A DNA stretch of 64,000 nt. It comes from Curtobacterium sp. MCLR17_032. GTDB lineage: Bacteria > Actinomycetota > Actinomycetes > Actinomycetales > Microbacteriaceae. Both the position numbers and the translations under genes were made by a program. Positions 25,270-33,893 of this stretch are shown here, in pieces. Under the pieces are notes generated by a model. That model was not told the origin of the DNA. It saw nothing but the letters and a program-made list of their open reading frames with translations, and made no database searches. The stretch covers positions 434,001 to 498,000 of the forward strand of contig NZ_CP126268.1 of NCBI RefSeq assembly GCF_003234795.2, in the 5' to 3' direction. Positions within the stretch are counted from its first letter, which is position 1, and the number at the start of each line of letters is the position of its first letter.

Positions 25270-27006
25270 ATGACGCTTCCCCCACAGCGCACCCCGCGGC
25301 GCACTCCGCGGCGCACCCCGCGGCACGCCCGGCGCACGCGCCTCGCCGTTGCCCTCGCCGGCATCGCGGTCGTGGCCCTCGCGGCGTCCGGCTGCAGCAT
25401 CCAGGTCCGGTCCCAACCGGACCCGAGCATCGGCAAGGACACGATGCTCATCAACGCGGACCACGGCAACCCGCTGTTCGACCGCAACTTCAACCCGTAC
25501 ATCACGAACGCCCGCACGGCCTCGAAGTGGATGTACGAGCCCCTCATCGAGGTGAACCCCCTCGACGGCAAGCGGAACCCGTGGCTCGCCAGCTCCTGGG
25601 CGCAGCCGGACGCCAAGACGATCGACATGACGATCCGCAGCGGCGTCGAGTGGTCGAACGGTGACCCGTTCACGGCGAAGGACGTCGTCTTCACGTTCGA
25701 CCTACTGAAGAAGTTCCCCGCGATGGACGTCAAGGGCGCCTGGCAGCACATCGACACCATCGAGCAGCAGGGCGACCACGTCGTCTTCCACCTGAAGTCC
25801 GACGACGTCCCGAGCCTGACGATCATCGGCCAGACCTACATCCTCGGCGAGCAGCACTGGGGGAAGGTCAAGGACCCGACGACGTGGCGGGACCCGAACC
25901 CGGTCGGCACCGGCCCGTTCGTCCTCGGCAACTACACCGACCAGCAGTACTCGATGGACAAGAACCGTCGGTACTGGCAGGCGGACAAGATCGCGATCAA
26001 GCACCTCATCCTGCCGGCGACGAACACGCAGCTCGACACCGTCACGCGCGGCTACGACTGGTCGTACTCGTTCATCTCCGACGTCAAGGGCACCTGGGGC
26101 GCCGCGTCCCGCACCAACACGTGGTGGTTCCCGCCGGGGGGTGTGATCGGCCTCATCCCGAACCTGACGAAGGCGCCGTACGACGACGTCAACGTCCGCC
26201 GGGGCATCTCGCTCGCGCTCGACCGCGACGACATCGCCGAGACCGCCACCGAGGGCAACCTCAGCGCCGCGGCCCAGACCGGCCTGATCCTGCCGAACCA
26301 GGAGCGGTACGCCAACCCGGACATCCCCGACAAGGGCATGGTGAAGCAGGACGTCGACGCCGCGAAGGCGTCGTTCGCGAAGTCCGGGTGGGTCGAGCAG
26401 GGCGGCAAGATCGTCAAGGACGGCAAGCAGCTCGCCATCACGATCACCACGGCGAACGGGTACGCGGACTGGCTCCGAGCCGCGCAGGAGGTCCGCCGCG
26501 ACCTCACCGCCATCGGCGTCTCCGTCACCATCAAGGCCCCGCAGCCGGCCGGGTACCAGCAGGCGATCAACAACGGCGACTTCGACATGGCGATGGGCGG
26601 CATGGGCAACGGCGACGTGTACCAGGCGTTCAACTCGCTGATGTCGACCGAGTTCTACCAGCCCGTCGGCAAGCCCACCGTGAACAACTACGAGCGGTAC
26701 CGGGACCCGGCCACCCAGCGCCTGCTCGACGAGTACAAGGCGACGACCGACACCGCCCGCCAGCAGCAGATCCTCGACCAGCTGCAGACCATCGTGTACG
26801 ACCAGCTGCCGGTGATCGGCATGTACCACGGCGGACTCTGGGGCCTGTTCAACACCGGCAAGTTCGTCGGGTGGCCGAGCGCGGAGGACCCCTACATGGC
26901 CCCGCAGAACTACGACTCGGCGCCGCTGCTGATCTTCACGAAGCTGCGACTGCGTGACAGCGCCGCCGGCCGGGAGATCCTGAAGGAACAGGACGACGCC
27001 AAGTGA
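25270..27006 (+). CDS. ABC transporter substrate-binding lipoprotein (family 5)
   Basis: A 578-aa extracytoplasmic binding protein of the peptide/oligosaccharide family 5. The signal has a very basic lead (three RTPR-type repeats from a CGCACCCCGCGG tandem), a hydrophobic core and lipobox LAASGC with the lipidated Cys at 42. The mature part shows NFNPYITNARTASKWMYEPL, NGDPFTAKDVVFTFDLLKK, NPVGTGPFVLGNY and RRGISLALDRDDIA, all typical of the family. ATG 25270 follows GGAGG at 11 nt. The GH1 glycosidase at the end of the operon suggests a beta-linked oligosaccharide ligand rather than a peptide. Confidence 0.92.
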   Translation: MTLPPQRTPRRTPRRTPRHARRTRLAVALAGIAVVALAASGCSIQVRSQPDPSIGKDTMLINADHGNPLFDRNFNPYITNARTASKWMYEPLIEVNPLDGKRNPWLASSWAQPDAKTIDMTIRSGVEWSNGDPFTAKDVVFTFDLLKKFPAMDVKGAWQHIDTIEQQGDHVVFHLKSDDVPSLTIIGQTYILGEQHWGKVKDPTTWRDPNPVGTGPFVLGNYTDQQYSMDKNRRYWQADKIAIKHLILPATNTQLDTVTRGYDWSYSFISDVKGTWGAASRTNTWWFPPGGVIGLIPNLTKAPYDDVNVRRGISLALDRDDIAETATEGNLSAAAQTGLILPNQERYANPDIPDKGMVKQDVDAAKASFAKSGWVEQGGKIVKDGKQLAITITTANGYADWLRAAQEVRRDLTAIGVSVTIKAPQPAGYQQAINNGDFDMAMGGMGNGDVYQAFNSLMSTEFYQPVGKPTVNNYERYRDPATQRLLDEYKATTDTARQQQILDQLQTIVYDQLPVIGMYHGGLWGLFNTGKFVGWPSAEDPYMAPQNYDSAPLLIFTKLRLRDSAAGREILKEQDDAK

Positions 27007-27983
27007 AGTACATCCTGCAGAAACTCGTCCTCTTCGTCCTGACCCTCTGGGCCGCGGTCACGCTGAACTTCGTGCTCCCGCGCCTCATGCCGGGCAGCCC
27101 GAGCGACGCGGCCCTGGCGAAGCTCAGCCAGAACGGCCCCGTCACCGACGCCACCCGCAAGGCCATCGAGGCGCAGCTCGGCGTCCCGACCGGCAACCTG
27201 TGGGACCAGTACGTCAGCTACCTGCACCAGGTCATCACGCTCGACTTCGGGACGAGCTACACGTTCTACCCGCAGCCGGTCGGCGACCTCGTCGGCAAGG
27301 CCCTGCCGTACACGCTGATCCTGGTCGGCGTCGTGACGATCCTGGCGTTCGTCCTCGGCACCCTGATCGGTGTCGGCGCCGCCTGGAAGCGCGGCACCTG
27401 GCTCGACTCGCTCCCCACCCTGTCCGGCTCGTTCATGTCGACGTTCCCGTACTTCTGGACGGCGCTGCTCCTGCTGTTCTTCCTCGGCTACGTCCTGCAC
27501 TGGTTCCCGACCACCGGCGCGTACTCGGCGACGACCACCCCGGGCCTCTCCGGAGCCTTCGTGGGTGATGCCCTGCAACACGCGGTCCTGCCGGCGGTCA
27601 CGATCCTGGTGACGAGCCTCGGTGGCTGGATCATCGGCATGCGCAACGCGATGATCAACACCCTCGGTGACGACTACGTCACCTTCGCCGAGGCGAACGG
27701 CCTCCGCGGTCGCACCGTCGCGATCCGGTACGCCGCCCGCAACGCGATCCTGCCGAACCTCACCGGCTTCGGCCTCGCCCTCGGCGGGGTGGTCGGCGGC
27801 TCGGTGCTCGTCGAGCAGGTGTTCGGCTACCCGGGCATCGGCTACCTGCTGTTCAACGCCGTCATCGGGCAGGACTACCCGCTCATGCAGGCACTCTTCC
27901 TGATGATCACCGTGTCGGTGCTCATCGCCAACTTCATCGTGGACGTGCTGTACGGCGTCCTGGACCCGAGGACGCGCCGATGA
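27003..27983 (+). CDS. ABC transporter permease (DppB/OppB type)
   Basis: A 326-aa permease with six membrane segments. The N-terminus has the family motif LNFVLPRLMPGSPSD (about 21-35); the EAA loop is visible as TFAEANGLRGRTVAIRYAARNAILP. GTG 27003 overlaps the preceding stop (GTGA). It pairs with the next gene to form the membrane channel of the uptake system. Confidence 0.93.
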   Translation: MKYILQKLVLFVLTLWAAVTLNFVLPRLMPGSPSDAALAKLSQNGPVTDATRKAIEAQLGVPTGNLWDQYVSYLHQVITLDFGTSYTFYPQPVGDLVGKALPYTLILVGVVTILAFVLGTLIGVGAAWKRGTWLDSLPTLSGSFMSTFPYFWTALLLLFFLGYVLHWFPTTGAYSATTTPGLSGAFVGDALQHAVLPAVTILVTSLGGWIIGMRNAMINTLGDDYVTFAEANGLRGRTVAIRYAARNAILPNLTGFGLALGGVVGGSVLVEQVFGYPGIGYLLFNAVIGQDYPLMQALFLMITVSVLIANFIVDVLYGVLDPRTRR

Positions 27984-28912
27984 CCACGATCGCAGTACGC
28001 ACGCAAGAACCCGAACAGCAGGCCCCGTCCAAGCTCCGGTCCGCCGCCCGCCAGTTCGGCGTCGTCTGGTCGAACACCAAGGCCCGGATCGGCATCGTCA
28101 TCCTGGCCGTGTTCGTCCTCGTCGCGATCCTGGCACCGCTCCTCGCCCCGTACGGCGCCAGCCAGAACGGTTTCGCCCGGTCCGCCGACGCGACGCCCGA
28201 CCACTGGATGGGCACCACCGCCGCCGGCGAGGACGTCCTGTCCCAGCTCATCTACGGCGCCCGCATCTCGGTGATGGTCGGCGCGGTCGCGGGCATCCTG
28301 TCCACGCTCGTCGCCGTCGCGATCGGCCTCAGCTGGGGCTACGTCCGTGGGTGGATCGCCGAGGTCATCGGCTTCGTCGTGAACCTGTTCCTGGTGATCC
28401 CGGGCCTGCCGCTCATGATCGTCATCGCGGCCTACCTGCAGAACGGCGGGATCGCGGTCATCATCGCGGTGATCGTCGTCACCGGCTGGGCCTGGGGCGC
28501 GCGCGTCCTGCGCAGCCAGACGCAGTCCCTCCGCGGTCGTGACTTCGTCACCGCCGCCCAGTTCTCCGGCGAGGGCGCGACCCGCATCGTGTTCCGCGAG
28601 ATCCTGCCGAACATGACGAGCCTCATCGTCGGCAGCTTCTTCGGTGCCGCGACGAGCGCGATCCTGGCGGAGGCCGGCCTCGAGTTCCTGGGCCTCGGCG
28701 ACTCCTCGATCGTCAGCTGGGGCACGATCCTCTACTGGGCGCAGAACTCCAACGCGCTGCTCACCGGCCAGTGGATCCTGCTGTTCGCACCGGGTCTCTG
28801 CATCGCCCTCCTGGCGATGAGCCTGACCCTCATCAACTTCGGCGTCGACGCCGTGTCCAACCCGCGGCTGCGCGAGGGCGCGCGCCCGAAGCGCAAGGAG
28901 GCGACCGCATGA
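27980..28912 (+). CDS. ABC transporter permease (DppC/OppC type)
   Basis: A 310-aa permease. After a cytoplasmic N-terminus come a first membrane segment, the periplasmic motif PDHWMGTTAAGEDVLSQLIYG (about 73-92 within it), and then five more segments with the EAA loop RDFVTAAQFSGEGATRIVFREILP. It forms a heterodimer with the preceding permease. ATGA overlaps occur at both ends. Confidence 0.93.
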   Translation: MTTIAVRTQEPEQQAPSKLRSAARQFGVVWSNTKARIGIVILAVFVLVAILAPLLAPYGASQNGFARSADATPDHWMGTTAAGEDVLSQLIYGARISVMVGAVAGILSTLVAVAIGLSWGYVRGWIAEVIGFVVNLFLVIPGLPLMIVIAAYLQNGGIAVIIAVIVVTGWAWGARVLRSQTQSLRGRDFVTAAQFSGEGATRIVFREILPNMTSLIVGSFFGAATSAILAEAGLEFLGLGDSSIVSWGTILYWAQNSNALLTGQWILLFAPGLCIALLAMSLTLINFGVDAVSNPRLREGARPKRKEATA

Positions 28913-30699
28913 GCGGCTCACGTTCCGCACCCCAGGACGGACTGGAGGCGCGCACCGGCGCCGCCACGGTCCTCCCGTCCGACGGTCCCACCGGATCCGC
29001 CACCGACGTCCTGCTCGACGTCCGCGACCTGTCGGTCGTCTACGAGTCGTCCGGGCAGACCGCCGTCCAGGCGGTCGACCACGTGTCGTTCTCGCTGCGG
29101 AAGGGCGAGTTCGTCGGCCTGGTCGGCGAGTCCGGGTCCGGCAAGTCGACGCTCGGCTACGCGCTGACACGGCTGCAGAAGCCGCCCGCGCGGACCAACG
29201 GCGGCAGCATCGTGTTCAACGGCCACGACATCCGCGACCTCGGCGACGAGGAGCTCCGGCAGCAGCGCCAGGGCGGCTTCGCGATGGTGCTGCAGTCCGG
29301 CATGAACGCGCTGAACCCCGTGCGGACGATCCGCAACCACTTCATCGACGTCTTCAGGGCCCACGGCCACGTGCCGCGCGAGCGGTGGGACAGCCGGATG
29401 CGGGAGCTCGTCGGCAAGGTGAAGCTGCCCGACTCGATGCTGGCGCGGTTCCCCGGCGAGCTGTCCGGCGGCATGCGGCAGCGCGTGTCGATCGCCCTGG
29501 CGCTGTCCCTCGAGCCGCAGCTCATGGTGTTCGACGAGCCGACCACGGCGCTCGACGTCCTGGTGCAGCACGCGGTGATGGACACGATCATCGAGCTGCA
29601 GCGTGCCGAGGGCTTCACGGCCGTGCTCATCAGCCACGACCTCGGCATCGTCCTCGAGGCGACCGAGCGTGTCCTCGTGATGCACGAGGGCCGGATCGTC
29701 GAGGACGGCGGATCGCGCGAGATCCTGCGCGACCCGCAGGACGAGTACACGCAGATGCTGCTCTCGCACTACGCCGACCCGCGCGCCGCGGTCGTGAGCC
29801 TGCCGGGCTTCCCGGACCGCTCGCTCCGAGCCGAGGCCGGTGAGAAGCGACAGCAGGCGACGTCGTCGTTCAGCACGGTCGGGTCACGGGAGCGCAGTGC
29901 CGCCCGGAACCCGATCGTCGTCGACCACCTCGTCAAGACGTACCCGGCGCCCCGTCGTGGCGAGCAGCCGGTGCAGGCGGTGCGCGACGTGTCGTTCACC
30001 CTCGAGCCGGGGCAGTCCCTGGCCCTCGTCGGTCAGTCGGGCTCCGGCAAGTCGACCATCGCGAAGGTGCTCACCGGCGTCGAGAAGCCGACGGCCGGCA
30101 CCGTCCGGTTCGGTGACCTCGACGTCGCGAAGCTCGGGCGGCGGGGCATGCGGGACCTGCGCTCCGAGGTGCAGATGGTCTTCCAGGACCCGTACTCGGC
30201 GCTCAACCCACTGCACACGGTGGAGTACACGCTGACCCGTCCGGTCGTGAACTACACCGGGCTCCGCGGTCGCGATGCCCGACGCCGTGTGCTCGAGCTC
30301 CTCGAGACGGTGGGCCTGACGCCCGTCGAGCAGTTCGCGCAGAAGCTCCCGCACCAGCTCTCCGGTGGGCAGCGGCAGCGCGTCGTGATCGCCCGGGCGC
30401 TCGCGAGCGACCCGCAGGTGATCATCGCCGACGAGCCGGTCTCGATGCTCGACGTGACGCTCCGTGCCGGGGTGCTCGCGCTCCTCGAGGACCTGCGCGA
30501 GCAGTGGGGCGTCTCGCTCCTCTACATCACGCACGACCTGCTCAGCGCCCGACTGATCACCGACGACATCATGGTGCTGCACGACGGCGCGGTCGTCGAG
30601 CGGGGACGGACGGCCGACGTGCTGCAGCACCCGCAGGACGACTACACGGTGGCGCTCCTCGACGCCGTGCCGAACCCGCGGCGCAGACTGACGGCATGA
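28909..30699 (+). CDS. Fused double ATPase of an oligosaccharide ABC transporter (DppD-DppF)
   Basis: A 596-aa protein that joins two ATP-binding subunits in one chain. The first domain has GESGSGKSTLGY (about 76-87), signature LSGGMRQRVSIA and Walker B LMVFDEPTTALD; the second has GQSGSGKSTIAK, LSGGQRQRVVIA and VIIADEPVSMLD. In the first domain Walker B is followed by the D-loop and HDLGIVLEATERVL switch; in the second the switch is HDLLSAR. Such fusions are frequent in sugar-type family-5 systems. It completes the transporter, unlike the ATPase-less operon at 18-21 kb. Confidence 0.92.
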   Translation: MSGSRSAPQDGLEARTGAATVLPSDGPTGSATDVLLDVRDLSVVYESSGQTAVQAVDHVSFSLRKGEFVGLVGESGSGKSTLGYALTRLQKPPARTNGGSIVFNGHDIRDLGDEELRQQRQGGFAMVLQSGMNALNPVRTIRNHFIDVFRAHGHVPRERWDSRMRELVGKVKLPDSMLARFPGELSGGMRQRVSIALALSLEPQLMVFDEPTTALDVLVQHAVMDTIIELQRAEGFTAVLISHDLGIVLEATERVLVMHEGRIVEDGGSREILRDPQDEYTQMLLSHYADPRAAVVSLPGFPDRSLRAEAGEKRQQATSSFSTVGSRERSAARNPIVVDHLVKTYPAPRRGEQPVQAVRDVSFTLEPGQSLALVGQSGSGKSTIAKVLTGVEKPTAGTVRFGDLDVAKLGRRGMRDLRSEVQMVFQDPYSALNPLHTVEYTLTRPVVNYTGLRGRDARRRVLELLETVGLTPVEQFAQKLPHQLSGGQRQRVVIARALASDPQVIIADEPVSMLDVTLRAGVLALLEDLREQWGVSLLYITHDLLSARLITDDIMVLHDGAVVERGRTADVLQHPQDDYTVALLDAVPNPRRRLTA

Positions 30700-31565
30700 A
30701 CCTGCACGCGTTCCCCACCGTCCCGCCGTTCGGCCACCTGCCCACACCCGACGGCGTCGACGTCGTCGGCATCGACCTGCCCGTCGGCCGGCTCACCGCC
30801 TACCGCGTCGTCCCGACGGGGGAGTCGAAGGGCACGGTCCTCGTCGTCCCCGGGTACACCGGCTCGAAGGAGGACTGGCGCACGTTCATGCCGCTCCTCC
30901 GCGACGTCGGCTGGACCGCGGTGGCGATCAGCCGCCGCGGCCAGGCCGACTCGGCAGCGCCGACCTCGCCGTCGGACTTCGCGCTCGACGAGGAAGCCGC
31001 CGACGTGGTCCGGGTCGCCCGACTGCTCGACGACGGCGCGCCCGTGCACCTCATCGGGCACTCGCTCGGCGGGGTGATCGTCCGTGCCGCCGCGATCCAG
31101 GACCCGAGCGCCTTCCGCGACGTCGTGCAGTTCTGCTCCGGGCCGTACGGCTGGCCCTACCGCAAGGTCGCCGAGCTGACGATCCTGCACGACACCGGCG
31201 GCAACCTCCGCCAGCTCTTCGACTCGACGAACCCGCTCTGGGCCTACCGTCCGGACGAGGAGCTGCCCGACGACGTCCGGATGGTCCGCGACCGCTTCGA
31301 CGCCACGAGCCCCCTGAGCGTCGTCGCCGGCGGGCACATCCTCGAGGACCACACCGACAGCTCCGCCGAACTCCGCGCCACCGGGCTCCCCGTCCTCGTC
31401 ACGCACGGGGAGTGGGACACCGCCTGGCCGATCCCGTGGCAGCGGACCATGGCCGAGGACACCGGCGCCGAGTACGTCGTCATCCCGGAGAGCTGGCACG
31501 GCCCCCAGGTCGAGAACCCCACCGGAACCGTCGAGGTCTTCGACACGTTCCTCAGCAAGCACTGA
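30696..31565 (+). CDS. Alpha/beta hydrolase in the oligosaccharide operon
   Basis: A 289-aa cytosolic alpha/beta hydrolase. Motifs: VVPGYTGSKEDW (oxyanion strand), SRRGQADS, nucleophile elbow GHSLGG (Ser about 124), acid residue in HGEWDTAWP and His in PESWHGPQ near the end. ATG 30696 overlaps the ATPase stop (ATGA). Between an oligosaccharide importer and a beta-glucosidase it may remove acyl groups (acetyl or hydroxycinnamoyl) from imported sugars; this is inference from position. Confidence 0.83.
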   Translation: MNLHAFPTVPPFGHLPTPDGVDVVGIDLPVGRLTAYRVVPTGESKGTVLVVPGYTGSKEDWRTFMPLLRDVGWTAVAISRRGQADSAAPTSPSDFALDEEAADVVRVARLLDDGAPVHLIGHSLGGVIVRAAAIQDPSAFRDVVQFCSGPYGWPYRKVAELTILHDTGGNLRQLFDSTNPLWAYRPDEELPDDVRMVRDRFDATSPLSVVAGGHILEDHTDSSAELRATGLPVLVTHGEWDTAWPIPWQRTMAEDTGAEYVVIPESWHGPQVENPTGTVEVFDTFLSKH

Positions 31566-31576
31566 AAGGCACCATC

Positions 31577-32755
31577 ATCACTTCGCTGCACTTCCCCGAC
31601 GGCTTCCTCTGGGGCGCCGCCACGGCCGCCCACCAGATCGAGGGCAACAACGTCAACAGCAACTGGTGGGTCCACGAGCACGAGCCGGACACCACGATCG
31701 TCGAACCTTCCGGCGACGCGGCCGACAGCTACCACCGGTACCGCGAGGACATCCGGATCGCCGCCGACCTCGGGCTGAACTCCTACCGGTTCAGCATCGA
31801 GTGGTCCCGCATCGAGCCCGAGCGCGGGTCCGTCAGCCGCGCTGAGGTCGACCACTACCGCCGCATGGTCGAGGCCTGCCACGAGTTCGGCATCGAACCG
31901 ATCGTCACCCTCATGCACTTCACCGTGCCGCGCTGGTTCGAACGCGACGGCTTCTGGCGGGCACCCGACGCCGCCGACCTGTTCGCCCGCTACACCGAGG
32001 CCGCGCTCCCCGTCGTGCAGGACGGCGTCCGGTACGTGTGCACGATCAACGAGCCGAACATCGCGGCGATGCTCGCCGGTGGTGAGGACGCCGCGAACCT
32101 CGTCGCCTACGGTCTGCCGAACCCGGACCTCGGCGTCGCCGACGCGCTGCTGGCCAGCCACAAGCGGTCGCGCGAGGTCCTGGGACAGGTGTCGGGCCTC
32201 CAGACCGGGTGGACCATCGCGACCCAGGCGTTCAAGCCGACCGACCAGCCCGGGTCCACCGAGATGCTCCGCGAGTACGGGTACCCGCGCGACGACTGGT
32301 ACCTGGAGCAGTCCGCCGGCGACGACTTCGTCGGCGTCCAGGCCTACACGCGCACGTTCATCGGCACCGACGGCCCGCTGCCCGTCGCGGACGACGTCGA
32401 GACGACGCTGACCGGCTGGGAGTTCTACCCGGAGGCCGCCGCCGACGGCATCCGCAGCGCGTGGGAGCTGTCCGGCCACGTGCCGGTCATGGTCACCGAG
32501 AACGGCATCGCCACCGCCGACGACACCCGCCGGATCGCCTACACGCAGGGCGCGCTCGAGGGCATCCACCGCTGCATCGAGGACGGCATCGACGTCCTCG
32601 GCTACCAGCACTGGTCACTCCTCGACAACTACGAGTGGGCCTCCGGCTTCCGGCCGACGTTCGGGCTCGTCGCCTGGGACCGCGAGACGTTCGAGCGCAC
32701 ACCGAAGCCGTCGGCACACTGGTACGGGCAGGTCGCGCGGGCGAACGCGCTCTGA
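31577..32755 (+). CDS. GH1 beta-glucosidase with no canonical start codon
   Basis: A cytosolic family 1 glycosidase of about 392 aa. HFPDGFLWGAATAAHQIEG opens the protein, the acid/base Glu is in CTINEPN and the nucleophile in MVTENGIA; YQHWSLLDNYEWASGF forms the +1 site. It is somewhat shorter than the usual 440-480. No ATG, GTG or TTG lies at the expected start. AAAGG (31565-31569) is followed by ATC (31574 and 31577); CTG 31562 would overlap the hydrolase stop as CTGA; CTG 31586 is a third choice. I mark ATC 31577 from the ribosome site and family N-terminus, with low certainty of the exact start. The gene itself looks intact and functional. Confidence 0.85.
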   Translation: MTSLHFPDGFLWGAATAAHQIEGNNVNSNWWVHEHEPDTTIVEPSGDAADSYHRYREDIRIAADLGLNSYRFSIEWSRIEPERGSVSRAEVDHYRRMVEACHEFGIEPIVTLMHFTVPRWFERDGFWRAPDAADLFARYTEAALPVVQDGVRYVCTINEPNIAAMLAGGEDAANLVAYGLPNPDLGVADALLASHKRSREVLGQVSGLQTGWTIATQAFKPTDQPGSTEMLREYGYPRDDWYLEQSAGDDFVGVQAYTRTFIGTDGPLPVADDVETTLTGWEFYPEAAADGIRSAWELSGHVPVMVTENGIATADDTRRIAYTQGALEGIHRCIEDGIDVLGYQHWSLLDNYEWASGFRPTFGLVAWDRETFERTPKPSAHWYGQVARANAL

Positions 32756-32793
32756 GTCGCGGCGGGGGCCGGCCGGGAGGCGCGCCCCACCAC

Positions 32794-32832
32794 CGACACC
32801 CCGGTCACGTCGTCGACGTGGCCGGGGTGTCG
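32794..32832. terminator. Bidirectional hairpin overlapping the end of the ankyrin gene
   Basis: CGACACCCCGGTCACGTCG pairs with CGACGTGGCCGGGGTGTCG, 19-bp arms with one mismatch and a 1-nt centre. It follows the GH1 gene and covers the last codons of the convergent ankyrin-repeat gene, so it can serve both. Confidence 0.7.
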
Positions 32833-33779
32833 TGTTCCGGTGACTCGTCGTGTTCCGGTGACTCGTCGGGATCCCGTGCCTCGTCGGGATCCCGTGCCTC
32901 GTCGGGACCTCGTGTCTCGTCCTGGCCCGGTCCTCGTCGCCGCCGCGGCACGTCCGGGGCTGCATGCGCAGTCAGGAGGGCCGCGACACGGGCGGATCCG
33001 CGCTCGCGAGCGAGGTCCAGCGCCGTCCGGCCCTCGGAGTCCGGCAGGTCCACCAGGGCACCGCGGGTCAGGAGCAACTCGGCGGTCGCCGGCCGGTCGA
33101 ACCACGCGGCGGCGTGCAGCGGTGCGAAGCCCCAGCGGGTGTCGACCTCGTCCAGTCCGGCCGGCTCCCCGACGAAGCCGTCGAGTGCCATCGCCAGGCC
33201 GCCGACGTCCCCGTGTGCGGCGGCCCGCACCGCGGCGGAGGCCCACTCGGCCCAGCCGTCCGCCAGCGGGCCGTGCCAGCCGTGAGCGGACCGCTCCTCC
33301 AGGTCGGTCCAGGTGGTCTCGTCGACACTGTGGACCTCGACGGCGACGTCCTGGAAGACGATCGCGAGCTCGCCGGTGGGGGAGACCAGCAGGCGGAGTT
33401 CCCAGCCGTCCGGCCCGACGTGCGCGAGTTCGCCGCGGAGGACGTGCACGTCACCGGCGAGCAGATCGAGCGGCCCGGCGTCCGACGGGTCGAGTGTCAC
33501 GCCACGGAAGCGCAGCGTGACGCGGGCGTGGTTCCACCGCCGCCAGAGCCCCTCCGGGGTGTCGAGCACCTCGTCGTTCCGGACGACGACCACGACGCTG
33601 AGGGTCTGGTCGTCCGCCTCCCACGACTCGAAGCGGGCCTCGTCCCACTGCACGGAGGCGAGTGCCGCGACCGTCGGTGGGGCGTCGAGGACGAGTCGAC
33701 CGAGGTGTTCGCGGTGGCCGTCGACGTCCTCGAGGGACACGTACCCGACGCTCGGCCAGTTCACGTGACTCCAGCGCAT
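32805..33779 (-). CDS. Ankyrin-repeat protein with a variable acidic tail
   Basis: A 324-aa protein with no signal peptide. Residues 1-180 form a strand-rich domain I do not recognise (start MRWSHVNWPSVGYVSLEDVD). Residues about 183-275 contain ankyrin-like repeats: WGFAPLHAAAWFDRPATAEL, LLTRGALVDLPDSEGRTALD, LARERGSARVAALLTAH. The tail (about 283-324) is built of six-residue repeats of the DPDEAR and EHDESP kind, from an 18-bp DNA array. ATG 33779 lies 6 nt after TATCGT (33791-33786), so it is probably leaderless. Ankyrin repeats bind proteins; the partner is unknown. Confidence 0.8.
   Translation of the reverse strand: MRWSHVNWPSVGYVSLEDVDGHREHLGRLVLDAPPTVAALASVQWDEARFESWEADDQTLSVVVVVRNDEVLDTPEGLWRRWNHARVTLRFRGVTLDPSDAGPLDLLAGDVHVLRGELAHVGPDGWELRLLVSPTGELAIVFQDVAVEVHSVDETTWTDLEERSAHGWHGPLADGWAEWASAAVRAAAHGDVGGLAMALDGFVGEPAGLDEVDTRWGFAPLHAAAWFDRPATAELLLTRGALVDLPDSEGRTALDLARERGSARVAALLTAHAAPDVPRRRRGPGQDETRGPDEARDPDEARDPDESPEHDESPEHDTPATSTT
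32830..32919. repeat. 18-bp tandem array within the ankyrin gene
   Basis: Five 18-nt units: TCGTGTTCCGGTGACTCG twice (32830 and 32848), TCGGGATCCCGTGCCTCG twice (32866 and 32884) and one diverged unit at 32902-32919. The frame is kept, giving six-residue protein repeats. Confidence 0.88.
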
Positions 33780-33893
33780 GAGCTGACGATACCGGGCAGG
33801 ACGACGCTGCGAGCCCGCGTCCACCGGTGGTCAGCACGGTGTTCCGGTCGCACGGGTGCGTGGTCGATGCCGACGACGGACCAGACGTTCCCG

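Noticed and set aside
31412..31576. Start of the GH1 gene at an upstream in-frame codon (31412)
   Set aside because: It would add 55 Arg/Pro/Gly-rich residues read out of frame through the preceding hydrolase gene, unlike any GH1 N-terminus.
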